From Xylanibacter ruminicola (GTDB taxonomy: Bacteria; Bacteroidota; Bacteroidia; Bacteroidales; Bacteroidaceae): DNA of 64,000 nt. The DNA is taken from contig NZ_FRBD01000002.1 in NCBI RefSeq assembly GCF_900142525.1, positions 62,001-126,000 of the forward strand, given 5' to 3'. The notes under the pieces were generated by a model that searched no databases, had not been told where the DNA came from, and saw only the letters and a program-made list of their open reading frames with translations. Within the stretch, counting starts at the first letter, position 1, and each line of letters opens with the position of its first letter. Positions 1 to 9,527 of this stretch are shown one piece after another. The position numbers and the translations under genes were made by a program.

Positions 1-2196
1 AATGAGTTTGTAAGTGAGTTGATGGGCAAGATGACCGTCCAGGAGAAGATCGGGCAGCTGAACCTCTTGCCGTCAGGAGATATCCAGACGGGCATCTCAG
101 AGAATAGTTCGGTCAGCGAGGCTATTCGTAACGGTAGGTTAGGGGCTATTCTTAACCTGAAGGGAGTTGAGAATATCCGGAAAGTTCAGCAGATGGCTGT
201 CGAAGAATCGCGTTTGGGTATACCTATTATCTTTGGTATGGACGTGATTCATGGTTATGAAACGATATTCCCCATACCATTGGCATTAGCTTGCTCATGG
301 GATATCCCTGCCATCGAGCAGAGCGCGCGTATTGCTGCGAAAGAAGCCACTGCCGATGGACTCTTCTGGACCTATAGTCCGATGGTGGATATCAGCATTG
401 ATCCGCGTTGGGGGCGTGTGGCCGAGGGTGCTGGCGAAGACCCGTTCCTGGGTTCTCGCATAGCCGAGGCAATGGTGCGAGGCTATCAGGGTGATGGCTC
501 TATATATAGCACAGACAAGATGATGGCCTGCTTGAAGCATTATGCCCTATATGGTGGCTCTGAGGCGGGACGCGACTATAACACGGTTGACATGAGTCGT
601 ATCCGTATGTACAACCAGTACTTACCACCTTATAAGGCTGCTGTAGAGGCTGGAGTAGGTAGCGTTATGTCGTCGTTTAATACCGTTGACTACGTGCCTG
701 CCACAGGCAACAAATGGTTGCTGACTGATGTGCTGCGCCGGCAGTGGAAGTTCGATGGTTTTGTGGTGACCGACTATGGCGCCATCAACGAAATGATGAA
801 TCACGGCATGGGCAATCAGCAGCAGGTGGCAGCGCTAGCACTGAAGGCTGGCACCGATATGGATATGTGTTCGGAGGCCTTTACAGCAACCCTCGAGAAA
901 TCGCTTCAGGAGGGTAAGGTCACCATCGATGAAATCAATCAGGCATGTCGTCGGGTTCTGGAGGCTAAGTATAAACTGGGGCTCTTCCATGATCCATACA
1001 GGTACTGCGATAAGAAGCGCCGTGCCAGTGATATCTATACTGCCGAGCATCGCCAGGCAGCCCGCAATCTCGCTGCTGAGACGTTTGTGCTGCTGAAAAA
1101 CGACCATGTGCTCCCCTTGAAGAAACAGGGCACCATCGCCCTGATTGGACCTCTGGCTGATACAAAGAATAATGTACCTGGCTCTTGGGCACCCACGGCT
1201 ACTTACCAGTATCCTACGCTTCGCGAAGGTATGCAGAAGGCACTTCAGGGCAAGGCCACGCTGCTTTATGCTCAGGGAAGTAATATCTGTCGCGACTCTG
1301 TGCTGCAGGCCGATGGTTCTTTCTATCGTTCCATTCCTCGTGGCGACGATGCCAGAATGAGGCAGGAGGCTTTGGATATTGCCCGAAAGGCTGATGTCAT
1401 TGTTTGTGCCATGGGCGAACTACAGGAGATGAGTGGCGAGTGTGCCAGCCGTAGTGATCTGGAGCTATTTGATGTGCAGCGCGAACTACTGGAGGAACTG
1501 CTGAAACTCGACAAGCCCGTGGTGCTGCTCAACTTTGCAGGGCGCCCCACTGTTCTTTCTTGGGAACAACAGCATGTTCCAGCCATCCTGAATGTATGGT
1601 TTGCCGGCTCTGAAACAGGTGATGCCATCTGTGACGTGCTGTTTGGAGATAAGTCGCCATCGGGTAAGCTCACCATGTCGATGCCCAAGAACATGGGGCA
1701 GATACCTGTGTATTATAATCATCTGAACACTGGTCGTCCTGTAGCTGAGGGCACTCAGAAGTTCGTCAAGTTCCAGAGTAATTATCTGGATGTACGCAAC
1801 GAACCACTCTATCCCTTTGGCTATGGCCTCTCATTCACCACGTTCGAGTATAGCGATATGACCCTAAGCAGCAATCAGGTGTCGGCCGATGGCTCGATTA
1901 CTGCCTCGGTGACTGTTAAGAATACCGGTAGCTACGATGCTGATGAAGTGGTGCAACTCTATATCTGTGATAAGGTAGGCTCCATCAGCCGTCCCGTTAA
2001 AGAACTCAAAGGATTCAAGCGCATCCATCTGAAGGCAGGTGAATCGCAGGTTGTCACCTTTACGATTACCCCCGACCTTCTGAAGTTCTATGACTACAAT
2101 CTGGACTACGTGTTAGAGCCTGGTGACTTTGATATTATGATTGGTCCCAATAGTCGCGACGTCAAAAGGGGGAGGGTTTATCTGCGAGGAAATTGA
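1..2196 (+). CDS. GH3 beta-glucosidase, 5' end cut by window
   Basis: Glycoside hydrolase family 3 enzyme, expected to remove beta-linked glucose (or xylose) from the non-reducing ends of oligosaccharides in the periplasm. The frame is open to base 1, and the residues before the internal TTG/ATG at 19/22 (NEFVSEL) still read as GH3 sequence, so the true start with its signal peptide lies outside the window. Counting from base 19, the N-terminal barrel carries the usual GH3 nucleophile context (VVTDYG, Asp near residue 252). The C-terminal alpha/beta sandwich and a fibronectin III-like domain follow to the end near residue 725. The gene converges on a nitroreductase, with 26 bp between the stops. 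The family is secure; the exact substrate is not, because GH3 covers several specificities. Confidence 0.9.
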   Translation, partial: NEFVSELMGKMTVQEKIGQLNLLPSGDIQTGISENSSVSEAIRNGRLGAILNLKGVENIRKVQQMAVEESRLGIPIIFGMDVIHGYETIFPIPLALACSWDIPAIEQSARIAAKEATADGLFWTYSPMVDISIDPRWGRVAEGAGEDPFLGSRIAEAMVRGYQGDGSIYSTDKMMACLKHYALYGGSEAGRDYNTVDMSRIRMYNQYLPPYKAAVEAGVGSVMSSFNTVDYVPATGNKWLLTDVLRRQWKFDGFVVTDYGAINEMMNHGMGNQQQVAALALKAGTDMDMCSEAFTATLEKSLQEGKVTIDEINQACRRVLEAKYKLGLFHDPYRYCDKKRRASDIYTAEHRQAARNLAAETFVLLKNDHVLPLKKQGTIALIGPLADTKNNVPGSWAPTATYQYPTLREGMQKALQGKATLLYAQGSNICRDSVLQADGSFYRSIPRGDDARMRQEALDIARKADVIVCAMGELQEMSGECASRSDLELFDVQRELLEELLKLDKPVVLLNFAGRPTVLSWEQQHVPAILNVWFAGSETGDAICDVLFGDKSPSGKLTMSMPKNMGQIPVYYNHLNTGRPVAEGTQKFVKFQSNYLDVRNEPLYPFGYGLSFTTFEYSDMTLSSNQVSADGSITASVTVKNTGSYDADEVVQLYICDKVGSISRPVKELKGFKRIHLKAGESQVVTFTITPDLLKFYDYNLDYVLEPGDFDIMIGPNSRDVKRGRVYLRGN

Positions 2197-2222
2197 TATT
2201 GTGTGGAGGTCTCTTATGCTAT

Positions 2223-2720
2223 CTATAAAACGATTTCATCAATGGCTTTGCGGCTCTTGGGCTTCAACTCGTCGGCAGCGTAGCCCAAGGGAATGATAAC
2301 GGCAGGCTCCTCATTCTCAGGTAGGGCAAACAGTTCCTTGCACAGGTTGGCATCAAAGTTACATACCCAACAGGTGGCCAGACCTTGCTCAGTAGCAGCC
2401 AGGCAAAGGTGCTCCACGGCAATGGCAATGTCAATATCTCCATGATGTTTGCCGTCGAATCTTACCCACTCTTCATCGTGTAGGATTGAGGCAACGATAT
2501 ACATCGGGGCCGTCTTGAGCCAGTCGCGGCGATAGCACTGTGTCAGTTTAGCCTTGTCCTCCTCTTTGGTAACGATATGGAATAACCATGGTTGTTTATT
2601 TACAGCCGATGGTGCCAGACGGACACACTCCATGATATAGTCCAGTTTTTCCTGTTCAACACTCGTAGGCTGGTAATTCCTACAACTATACCTTGCTTTA
2701 ACTAATTCTAATAAGTTCAT
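2223..2720 (-). CDS. Nitroreductase family protein
   Basis: Small FMN-dependent nitroreductase-fold protein of 165 residues. It should use NAD(P)H to reduce nitro or quinone compounds; the physiological substrate is unknown. The N-terminus (LVKARYSCRNYQP) and the APSAVNKQPW stretch are the typical FMN-binding motifs of short nitroreductases. The C-terminal IPLGYAADELKPKSRK motif is also typical. There is no signal peptide, so it is cytoplasmic, unlike the lipoprotein paralogue at 37980-38597. The ATG at 2720 directly precedes the family N-terminus. A possible minus-strand -7 box (TATATTTG) covers 2771-2778, but no well-spaced TTG is visible. Confidence 0.85.
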   Translation of the reverse strand: MNLLELVKARYSCRNYQPTSVEQEKLDYIMECVRLAPSAVNKQPWLFHIVTKEEDKAKLTQCYRRDWLKTAPMYIVASILHDEEWVRFDGKHHGDIDIAIAVEHLCLAATEQGLATCWVCNFDANLCKELFALPENEEPAVIIPLGYAADELKPKSRKAIDEIVL

Positions 2721-2920
2721 AAATGTATCAATTGTTTGTTATATGTCACTATATTTAAACGATATTTTTGCAAATATAGTTATTATTCTCAATAATATTA
2801 TAAGAAGGTGCGATTATTTGTGATTATTTAGGAATCATCCATCATTAGCCGGCCGAGGGGTAATAATGTCCATAATGTATGTAATATTGTTTATTCTTTG
2901 CAAAAAAAAAGAGATAATGG

Positions 2921-2950
2921 CCGATATTAATATCGGAATCATTAATTTTG
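2921..2950 (+). promoter_or_regulatory. Palindromic operator and -7 box upstream of GH115
   Basis: A perfect 16-bp palindrome, CCGATATTAATATCGG, covers 2921-2936. It is followed by TAATTTTG (2943-2950), a match to the Bacteroidota -7 box TAnnTTTG. The palindrome sits between the expected -33 and -7 positions, which would suit a repressor. The GH115 ATG lies 31 bp after the -7 box. The rest of the 260-bp spacer 2721-2980 shows nothing else. Confidence 0.5.
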
Positions 2951-2980
2951 CAGCTGAATAATCAACAATGTTTAATATAA

Positions 2981-5368
2981 ATGAAGCAACTAACAACTTT
3001 TCTTTTCGCATGGCTACTGATGATAGGCGTTGCGAATGGCCAGCAGATGAAGGCCGCCGTGAATCTTACAAAAGCAACGATTGTGTATAACGAGGCCGAT
3101 GCGCCGCTGGTGAAGCAGATGGCACAAGTATTGGCCGATGACATTGAACGTGTGGCCGATGTGCGACCGCAGGTGAGCATCCGCAGTGGCAAGCAGCCGA
3201 CCGTATTCCTTGGCACCACCAAGCAGACAGGACGCCATCGCGAGCTGAAAGGCACGTGGGAGCGCTACGCTATCGACACTAAGAACGGCAATATCTACGT
3301 GACAGGTTCTGATGCTCGTGGACTGGCCTACGGTGTGTTGCACATCAGCGAGGCCATAGGCGTAAGTCCCTGGTACTGGTTTGCCGATGTGCCTGTGGAT
3401 AAGAACAACAAGCGCGTGTACGACTACGCCGAGAACTATGTAAGTCAGTCGCCCTCCGTGAAGTATCGCGGCATATTCATCAACGATGAAGACTGGGGAT
3501 TGAAGACATGGGCATCGAAGACCTTTGAGAAAGAACTGGGCGACATAGGTCCGAAGACCTACGATCGCGTGTGCGAGCTGCTGTTGCGACTGAAGGCAAA
3601 CATGCTGGCACCCGCCATGCACAGCTGTACGGGGGCTTTCTACAGTCATCCCGAGAGTCAGAAGATGGCCGACAAGTGGGGCATCATGATTACTACCAGT
3701 CACTGCGAACCACTACTGTTTAACAATGCCGCCAAATCAGAGTGGGACAAAGAACGTGACGGCGAGTGGAACTACGAGACTAACAGCGCCACCATCCTGA
3801 AGAAACTGGACGACCGCATTCGCGAGACTGCTCAGTACGACAATATCTACACCATGGGGCTGCGTGGACTGCATGACGAGGCAATGAAAGGAAGTAAAGA
3901 CCCTAAGGTTCGTGCCCGCACTCTGGAGAATGTGATGGCTAAGCAGCGCGGGATTCTGGAGAAATATAAAGGAAAGAAGGCTGAGAAACTACCGCAGATA
4001 TTTGTGCCCTATAAGGAAGCGCTCGACATCTATGATGCCGGTCTGCGTGTGCCTGATGACATCACTCTGGTGTGGCCTGACGACAACTATGGTTACATGA
4101 AGCGTATCAGCAACAAAGCTGAACAGCAGCGCAGTGGGCATAGCGGTGTGTACTACCACATATCTTATTTAGGTACGCCTCACGACAACCTGTGGATTGC
4201 CACCACAGCTCCCATGCTGATGTACGAGGAACTGCTGAAAGCATATAATGCCGGCGGCGATCGCTACTGGCTGTTGAACGTGGGCGATATCAAGCCTATG
4301 GAAATAGAGATGCAGCAGTTTTTCGACATGGCCTATGACTTCAGCAAGTTCAGCTATGACAATGTGAATAACTATCAGGCCGAGTTCCTGACCCGCCTTT
4401 TCGGCCATCATGATTTCCAGTACATCCTGGATAACTACTACCAGTTGGCTTGGAACCGCAAACCAGAGTTTATGGGCTACGAGATGGAGTGGGACAGCCC
4501 CGAGTATTCAAGACGATATGATACTGACTTCTCGTTCCAGACAGGTACTGCCCAGAAGCGACTGACTGCCTATCAGGATATCTGCTTTGCCTACGATGCT
4601 ATAGAAAGCAAACTTACCCCCGAACAGCGTCCAGCCCTGTTCGAGATGCTGGGCTATGCTGTGCACTCGGCCTACCAGATGAACCGCAAGTATCTCTATG
4701 CACAAGCTAACCACGAAACGGGAAACATGATATACGCTGAGCAGTCGAAGGATGCTTGCCGAAAGATTGATGCATTGTTAGAGCGATACAACACTCAGCT
4801 GGATGGCAAATGGAACCAGATGATATCGGAGGTACCACCGGGTATCGTTGCTCTCTATCAGAAGATGCCTGAATATACCGACAAGCCCACTGATGCCTAC
4901 CGTCTGCCCGACAGTCAGCGTCATCCTGAACTGCAACATCAGATTGACCTCGCATCGCTAAATGTTTCCGGCCCATTCCGACTGCTTGAGGGCATCGGTA
5001 CCGATTGGAAAGCCTTGCAATTAGGACAGCCACTTGATTTCGAGTCAGCCGGTAGTACTATCAACATCCCTCTGTCTTCTGGAATCTCACCTCGCACTAA
5101 CAGCCTGCAGGTGTGCATCTCGGTAGTTCCCATGTGGCCAGTAGCTGCCGACCGCAGCAACCGTTTCGAGGTAAGCGTTGATGGCGGCAAGGCTGAGATG
5201 TGCGAAAACAAATTCAAGGAGTGGAGTCGTGAGTGGAAGATACAGGTATTGGAGAATCGCAAGGAGTTTGTATTCTCCCTGCCCTTAGATGCATCCCGTC
5301 AGAACCACACCATGACTCTAAAGATAGTTGATCCTGGACAGATTATCCAGAAGATTACCTATGAATAA
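2981..5368 (+). CDS. GH115 xylan alpha-1,2-glucuronidase
   Basis: Exported 795-residue protein matching glycoside hydrolase family 115. These enzymes remove (4-O-methyl-)glucuronic acid side chains from glucuronoxylan. Residues 1-20 form a signal peptide (KQLTTFLFAWLLMIGVANG). The GH115 signatures follow: GTWERYAIDTKNGNIYVTG, DARGLAYGVLHISEAIGVSPW with WFADVPV, and further on YRGIFINDEDWGL and HDEAMKG. The C-terminal part is the family's beta-rich domain. The length is near that of typical GH115 proteins. It stands alone after a palindromic operator and converges on a GH13 gene with only 3 bp between stops, so it is regulated separately from the starch locus. Together with GH3, GH43 and the esterases it points to hemicellulose use. 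Confidence 0.9.
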   Translation: MKQLTTFLFAWLLMIGVANGQQMKAAVNLTKATIVYNEADAPLVKQMAQVLADDIERVADVRPQVSIRSGKQPTVFLGTTKQTGRHRELKGTWERYAIDTKNGNIYVTGSDARGLAYGVLHISEAIGVSPWYWFADVPVDKNNKRVYDYAENYVSQSPSVKYRGIFINDEDWGLKTWASKTFEKELGDIGPKTYDRVCELLLRLKANMLAPAMHSCTGAFYSHPESQKMADKWGIMITTSHCEPLLFNNAAKSEWDKERDGEWNYETNSATILKKLDDRIRETAQYDNIYTMGLRGLHDEAMKGSKDPKVRARTLENVMAKQRGILEKYKGKKAEKLPQIFVPYKEALDIYDAGLRVPDDITLVWPDDNYGYMKRISNKAEQQRSGHSGVYYHISYLGTPHDNLWIATTAPMLMYEELLKAYNAGGDRYWLLNVGDIKPMEIEMQQFFDMAYDFSKFSYDNVNNYQAEFLTRLFGHHDFQYILDNYYQLAWNRKPEFMGYEMEWDSPEYSRRYDTDFSFQTGTAQKRLTAYQDICFAYDAIESKLTPEQRPALFEMLGYAVHSAYQMNRKYLYAQANHETGNMIYAEQSKDACRKIDALLERYNTQLDGKWNQMISEVPPGIVALYQKMPEYTDKPTDAYRLPDSQRHPELQHQIDLASLNVSGPFRLLEGIGTDWKALQLGQPLDFESAGSTINIPLSSGISPRTNSLQVCISVVPMWPVAADRSNRFEVSVDGGKAEMCENKFKEWSREWKIQVLENRKEFVFSLPLDASRQNHTMTLKIVDPGQIIQKITYE

Positions 5369-5371
5369 TTG

Positions 5372-6943
5372 CTAGCGGATAACAACCTTCTGGCCTGCGT
5401 GGATGTAGAGGCCGTGTTTGGAAGGCTTGGATATGAGTTGTCCGCTCAAGGTGAACCATCTGTCGTCGACCTGTGTGGATGATGGGATAGACTGGATGGC
5501 AGTTTGCTGGTTAATATCCTGTTCAGGATAAGTACCCAATATATAAACACGATAGCCCTTGGCATCGAGACTGAAAGTATGAGTGGCGTTAAGCGTCGTC
5601 TGCTTGCGGCTGGTGCCTTGGGCTATCGTTTCGCTATCGAGCCACAGGCTCCAATCGCCTGCTGTGATACCCTCGACAGTGGCTGAAGTTGCAGTGGTAC
5701 CCATGTTCAGTACAACAAGCACCTGACTATCGCCTAAAGTGCGGGCGTAGGCCAATACGCTGGTGTTATCGGAGACGTTGAGTAGGGTGGTGGTAGGGTT
5801 ATCGGCCGACTGGCGTGCATCGCTCAGTGCTGGCACGGCATGCTTCAGCGCAAAGAGCGTGCGCAGTGTATTCCGCATCTTTTCGTCTTTGGTGTTCCAG
5901 TTAATCTTTGTGTCGTTAAAATAATCGAGTGCCTGGTTTCCACCTGTTTCCTGACCGTTGTATATCAGCGGCATGCCATAGACGGTGTAGGCCAGAACGG
6001 TGAGTGGATAGCGGTTGTCGCCATACTTCTGCGTAAGTGTTTTCTTTGACTCGTTGTAGTTCTGGTCGTGATTAGTGACATAGAGCATACGACCAAACGA
6101 TAGCGAGGCAGACTTATCTAATAGCGTGTTGATAAATGCCTTGAGGCGTGCTGCTGTATTACTGGTGCCATAGTTGGCCAGTGACGATTGGAATTGCCAG
6201 GCGTAGTCGTAGTCGAATCCCACATTCTTCAGCCGGGTGGCATCTGATGCGATATCGGCCTCGCCAAGAAACGTGATTGCTTTGTGGGATTTGATCATAG
6301 GAATAGTTGACTGCCAATAGCTGGCAGGTATTTTTGGGCTGCTGATGTAGTCGCACCGATAGCCATCGATGTCGGCTTCGTCAATCCAGAACTTCAAGCA
6401 TGCGTTCATCGCATCAATCAGATCGGGGTTGTTGTAGTCAAGCTGCCATACATCACCATAGTTGTTGGGATGAATCATGCTGCCGCCACTGGTGGCGTAA
6501 TATTCTGGATGGGTTGTTACCCATTCGGCATTGGTAGCCGTGTGATTGGGCACCCAGTCGAGCCATACCTCCATCTGCAGCTCGTGGGCACGACTAACGA
6601 ATGCTTTCAAATCGGCGATAGTACCATACTTAGGGTTGGTTTCCTGGAAGTTGGTGGCAGCATAAGGGCTGTTGATGCCTCCGCCACGTGGATAGATGGG
6701 CATGAGCCACACAATGTCGATACCTAACGCCTTGAGTTCTTCAAGACGTGCCTGGGCTGCGGCAAAGGTGCCCTCGGTAGTAAACGAGCCCACATTCATC
6801 TCGTAGATAACGCGTTGCCCCTCGCCATGTTTCTCGGTTGAGAGATTAATCTCATCTACGTAATCCGCTGCAAAACTGTTTGTAACATAACAAACAGTGC
6901 ATAAAAAAAACATCAAAAGTCTTCTAAACATCTTGGTAATCAT
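5372..6943 (-). CDS. GH13 alpha-amylase family enzyme with C-terminal sorting-type tail
   Basis: Exported alpha-glucan hydrolase of 523 residues and the last gene of the starch operon. A signal peptide ends near residue 25 (CYVTNSFA). The four GH13 regions are present: DWVPNH, GYRCDY (nucleophile Asp198), FLGEAD (acid/base Glu228) and TNHDQN (Asp293). The C-terminal 35 residues (RWFTLSGQLISKPSKHG, then YIHAGQKVVIR) look like the short tails on many secreted Prevotella proteins and resemble a type IX secretion sorting signal; that reading is inference. It is a clear paralogue of the upstream GH13 gene but is not a lipoprotein. A 97-bp gap separates it from that gene. ATGs at 6943 and 6931 are both possible starts. 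Confidence 0.88.
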   Translation of the reverse strand: MITKMFRRLLMFFLCTVCYVTNSFAADYVDEINLSTEKHGEGQRVIYEMNVGSFTTEGTFAAAQARLEELKALGIDIVWLMPIYPRGGGINSPYAATNFQETNPKYGTIADLKAFVSRAHELQMEVWLDWVPNHTATNAEWVTTHPEYYATSGGSMIHPNNYGDVWQLDYNNPDLIDAMNACLKFWIDEADIDGYRCDYISSPKIPASYWQSTIPMIKSHKAITFLGEADIASDATRLKNVGFDYDYAWQFQSSLANYGTSNTAARLKAFINTLLDKSASLSFGRMLYVTNHDQNYNESKKTLTQKYGDNRYPLTVLAYTVYGMPLIYNGQETGGNQALDYFNDTKINWNTKDEKMRNTLRTLFALKHAVPALSDARQSADNPTTTLLNVSDNTSVLAYARTLGDSQVLVVLNMGTTATSATVEGITAGDWSLWLDSETIAQGTSRKQTTLNATHTFSLDAKGYRVYILGTYPEQDINQQTAIQSIPSSTQVDDRWFTLSGQLISKPSKHGLYIHAGQKVVIR

Positions 6944-7040
6944 AATTATAAATTAAAAACGGGGCCGCCGTTCTTCGCAGAGCAGCAAGCCCCTGTGAGT
7001 ACTCAAATATCAGTAAAACCTTAAATGATGAAGCAGGTTT

Positions 7041-8420
7041 CTACTGTTTAACGTAAACTGCATAGCCCTTTGCCTCGAGTGAGAGGGTGGGTGATGCAGG
7101 GAGAGAATTCTTTGTGAGACTGGGACCGTTGTAGATGGTCTGGCTATTGAGCCACTGCTGGTAGTTGCCAGCTTCGATGCCATCAATAGTTACCTCAGTG
7201 TCGTAATCGGCAAAGCTGACTACTACTACCACATTGTCGCGTTGCCATGCCAGCACGTCGCTGCAGCTGGTGTTGAGAAACTTAACAGGTGCACTCTCGG
7301 CCAAAGCAGGCTGCTGATGATGCAGGGCAATCAGCGTACGTACGGTGTTAAGCATCTTGTGATCCACACGCTGCCATTTTACTTTTGCATCGGTAAAGTA
7401 GTTCAGCGTGTCAGGATCGCCGATTTCCTGTCCGTTATAAATAAGCGGCATGCCATAGAATGTAAACTCCAATACGGTGAGACCGTAGCGGTTCTCGCCA
7501 TAGAACTTACGAAGCGTGTTGCCGCCATCGTTGTAGTTCTGGTCGTGATTGGTAAGATATACCATTCGGCGGTTTTTAACCTTTGCCGATTTGTCGAGGA
7601 ATCGCTGACAGATGCTTTTCAGAGTGTCGGCATTGAATCCACGACGGCACAAACGTGCCATAGATCCTTGAAAACTCCATGCGTAGTCGTAGTCGAAACC
7701 ACATGAGTCAATACGCTGGTTGTGGCGATCGGTAATATCTGTCTCGCTCATCATCTCAATCTTCTTTCCAGGAACCAAGGTCTTGAGCTGGGCAATAATG
7801 TCCTGCCAGTATGCCACAGGGATGGTAGGGCTCGACACGTAGTCGCAGCGGTAGCCGTCGATGTCGCATGTCTCGATCCAGAACTTCAGCGCCGAGTTAA
7901 CCTCTTTCACTAGTTCGGGATTCTGATAGTTCAGTTCCAGTACATCGCCCCAGCCGTGAGGGTGAATCATATTCCCCTTGTCGTTGCGGGTAAAGTAGTC
8001 TGGATGGGTCTGTACCCAAGGATTCTCCTGAGCCACATGGTTGGGCACCCAGTCTAACCACACTTTAATGCCCAGTTGGTGGGCATGTGCCACGAAAGCC
8101 TTTACATCGTCGATGGTTCCATATCGTGGATTTACGGCTTTGTAGTCCATGGCGGCATAGGGGCTGTTCATGGTTGCACCACGCGGATAGATAGGCATGA
8201 GCCAGATGATGTCTACGCCCAGCGAGTCTAAACGAGCCAATTGCTTTGTGGCTGCTTGGAACGTGCCCTCGGCAGTGAAGGCTCCCACGTTCATCTGATA
8301 GATAACGCGATTGCCGTCGCTTACAGGTTGGGTGCTATCTACAACGAGACTTTTGGAAGCCCCACCGCAGGCTGACAACATCAGCACTGCGGCGAGGATC
8401 ATATTACTCCAATACTTCAT
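7041..8420 (-). CDS. GH13 alpha-amylase family lipoprotein (SusG-like role)
   Basis: Lipid-anchored GH13 enzyme, 459 residues from the ATG at 8420. An upstream start at 8432 would add four residues, but MKYWSN begins a proper lipoprotein signal with lipobox LSAC (Cys18). Catalytic motifs are DWVPNH, GYRCDY (Asp193), MMSETD (Glu226) and TNHDQN (Asp293). It overlaps the end of the starch-binding lipoprotein gene by 17 bp, so the two are probably translationally coupled. By position and anchoring it should do the job of SusG, cutting starch at the cell surface to feed SusC/SusD. Surface rather than periplasmic location is inferred: there is no strongly acidic export signal just after the Cys (GGASKS). 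Confidence 0.88.
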   Translation of the reverse strand: MKYWSNMILAAVLMLSACGGASKSLVVDSTQPVSDGNRVIYQMNVGAFTAEGTFQAATKQLARLDSLGVDIIWLMPIYPRGATMNSPYAAMDYKAVNPRYGTIDDVKAFVAHAHQLGIKVWLDWVPNHVAQENPWVQTHPDYFTRNDKGNMIHPHGWGDVLELNYQNPELVKEVNSALKFWIETCDIDGYRCDYVSSPTIPVAYWQDIIAQLKTLVPGKKIEMMSETDITDRHNQRIDSCGFDYDYAWSFQGSMARLCRRGFNADTLKSICQRFLDKSAKVKNRRMVYLTNHDQNYNDGGNTLRKFYGENRYGLTVLEFTFYGMPLIYNGQEIGDPDTLNYFTDAKVKWQRVDHKMLNTVRTLIALHHQQPALAESAPVKFLNTSCSDVLAWQRDNVVVVVSFADYDTEVTIDGIEAGNYQQWLNSQTIYNGPSLTKNSLPASPTLSLEAKGYAVYVKQ

Positions 8421-9501
8421 AACCACCATCAAATATGCGGATATAGATGTCGTGATCGATGGTGAAGTTCAAGTCGCCACCTTCCCACTGCACACCTCCG
8501 TTGTTATTGTTGGGGATGAGATTCAGGTTCAGGCCGGTATTGGCTGCACTCATATCGAAATACAGATACTCTACGCCTCCAATAGTCTGAGTTCCGGTGA
8601 CAGGAATGCCAGGCCAACCGCCAAAGGCTTCTGCATCGCCCCATGCATAGAGGGCGAAATCGGTCTGACTCGACTCATTCAGAACAAACAACGCATAGCC
8701 ATCGTGTTCTACCTTTGGCTCGGCACCAACCTCCTCAACACCATCGGCTGTTATGCGCAGATAGATATTGCGATCGATGGCGAAGTTGAAGTCGGCCAAC
8801 TGCTGTCCGTTACCTCCATTGTTAAAGATCAGGTTCTCAACAAGTCCGGAGTTAGCTGCGCCAAGGTCGAAGTACTTCCAGGTGACGCCGTCGTGGTTCC
8901 ATGTGCCGGTAACACTCATACCAGGCCACTCGCCATTCAGGCTGTTAACATCGCCCCACATATAGAGGGTGAGATCATCCCAGCCTGTCTGGTCGTCAAC
9001 ATACACGCAGAATCCATCGTGACTGGGCTCTGGAGCCTCGCCGCCACTCCAGTAGTAGCTCTCCCAACGCTGTCCCCAGATATTGGTAAAGCTGCCAAGA
9101 GCAGGGTTATCAACGTGCAGAGCCTCTTCGCCAGTAGTGGTGAATTCCACGCCTTGGTTCTTAGAATAGAAACGGAAACCATCGGCTAACGACTTACCGG
9201 CAGCAAAGGTGCTGGGGTCGAGGTAAATAGCCCATTTTACGTTGCTGTTAGGTGCTTTTGTAAGCAGATACTGGGGATTGCCAATAGCTTCGTTGTCGCC
9301 ATTGAAAGCTCCGGTGATATAGATTTCTTCATCGGCAGTGGTGCCGAAGGGGGCGATGAACTCAAGCAGGATACGGTCAGCGCGGGTCTCAAACTGCTGA
9401 CGCTCATGGTCGAATACAAGATCCTCCTTGCTTGAACAACTGCTCATAAAACCTGTAAAGGCAAGCAGCGCAAGTAACAGATTATATATTTTCTTGTTCA
9501 T
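8404..9501 (-). CDS. SusE/SusF-like outer-membrane starch-binding lipoprotein
   Basis: Lipoprotein of 365 residues with lipobox MSSC (Cys22). After an N-terminal SusE-type immunoglobulin-like region there are two related repeats of about 90 residues, starting near residues 165 and 268. Each begins DGF/DGY and contains a W-G-D ... WPG core, the pattern of CBM26-type starch-binding modules. It should hold starch at the cell surface beside SusC/SusD and has no catalytic motif. It lies between susD (26-bp gap) and the GH13 lipoprotein (17-bp overlap). Sequence alone does not say whether it corresponds to SusE or SusF. Confidence 0.82.
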   Translation of the reverse strand: MNKKIYNLLLALLAFTGFMSSCSSKEDLVFDHERQQFETRADRILLEFIAPFGTTADEEIYITGAFNGDNEAIGNPQYLLTKAPNSNVKWAIYLDPSTFAAGKSLADGFRFYSKNQGVEFTTTGEEALHVDNPALGSFTNIWGQRWESYYWSGGEAPEPSHDGFCVYVDDQTGWDDLTLYMWGDVNSLNGEWPGMSVTGTWNHDGVTWKYFDLGAANSGLVENLIFNNGGNGQQLADFNFAIDRNIYLRITADGVEEVGAEPKVEHDGYALFVLNESSQTDFALYAWGDAEAFGGWPGIPVTGTQTIGGVEYLYFDMSAANTGLNLNLIPNNNNGGVQWEGGDLNFTIDHDIYIRIFDGGYEVLE

Positions 9502-9527
9502 AATCTTCTATTGTTTAATGTTTAATC

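Noticed and set aside
6961..6993. GGGGC ... GCCCC hairpin between the two GH13 genes
   Set aside because: Stem of 5 bp, loop over 20 bases and no T-tail; too weak to call a terminator or structured RNA.
8311..9189. Open frame opposite the starch-binding lipoprotein gene (292 codons)
   Set aside because: Spans the end of one real gene and most of another on the other strand; repeated pattern only reflects the two CBM26-type repeats.
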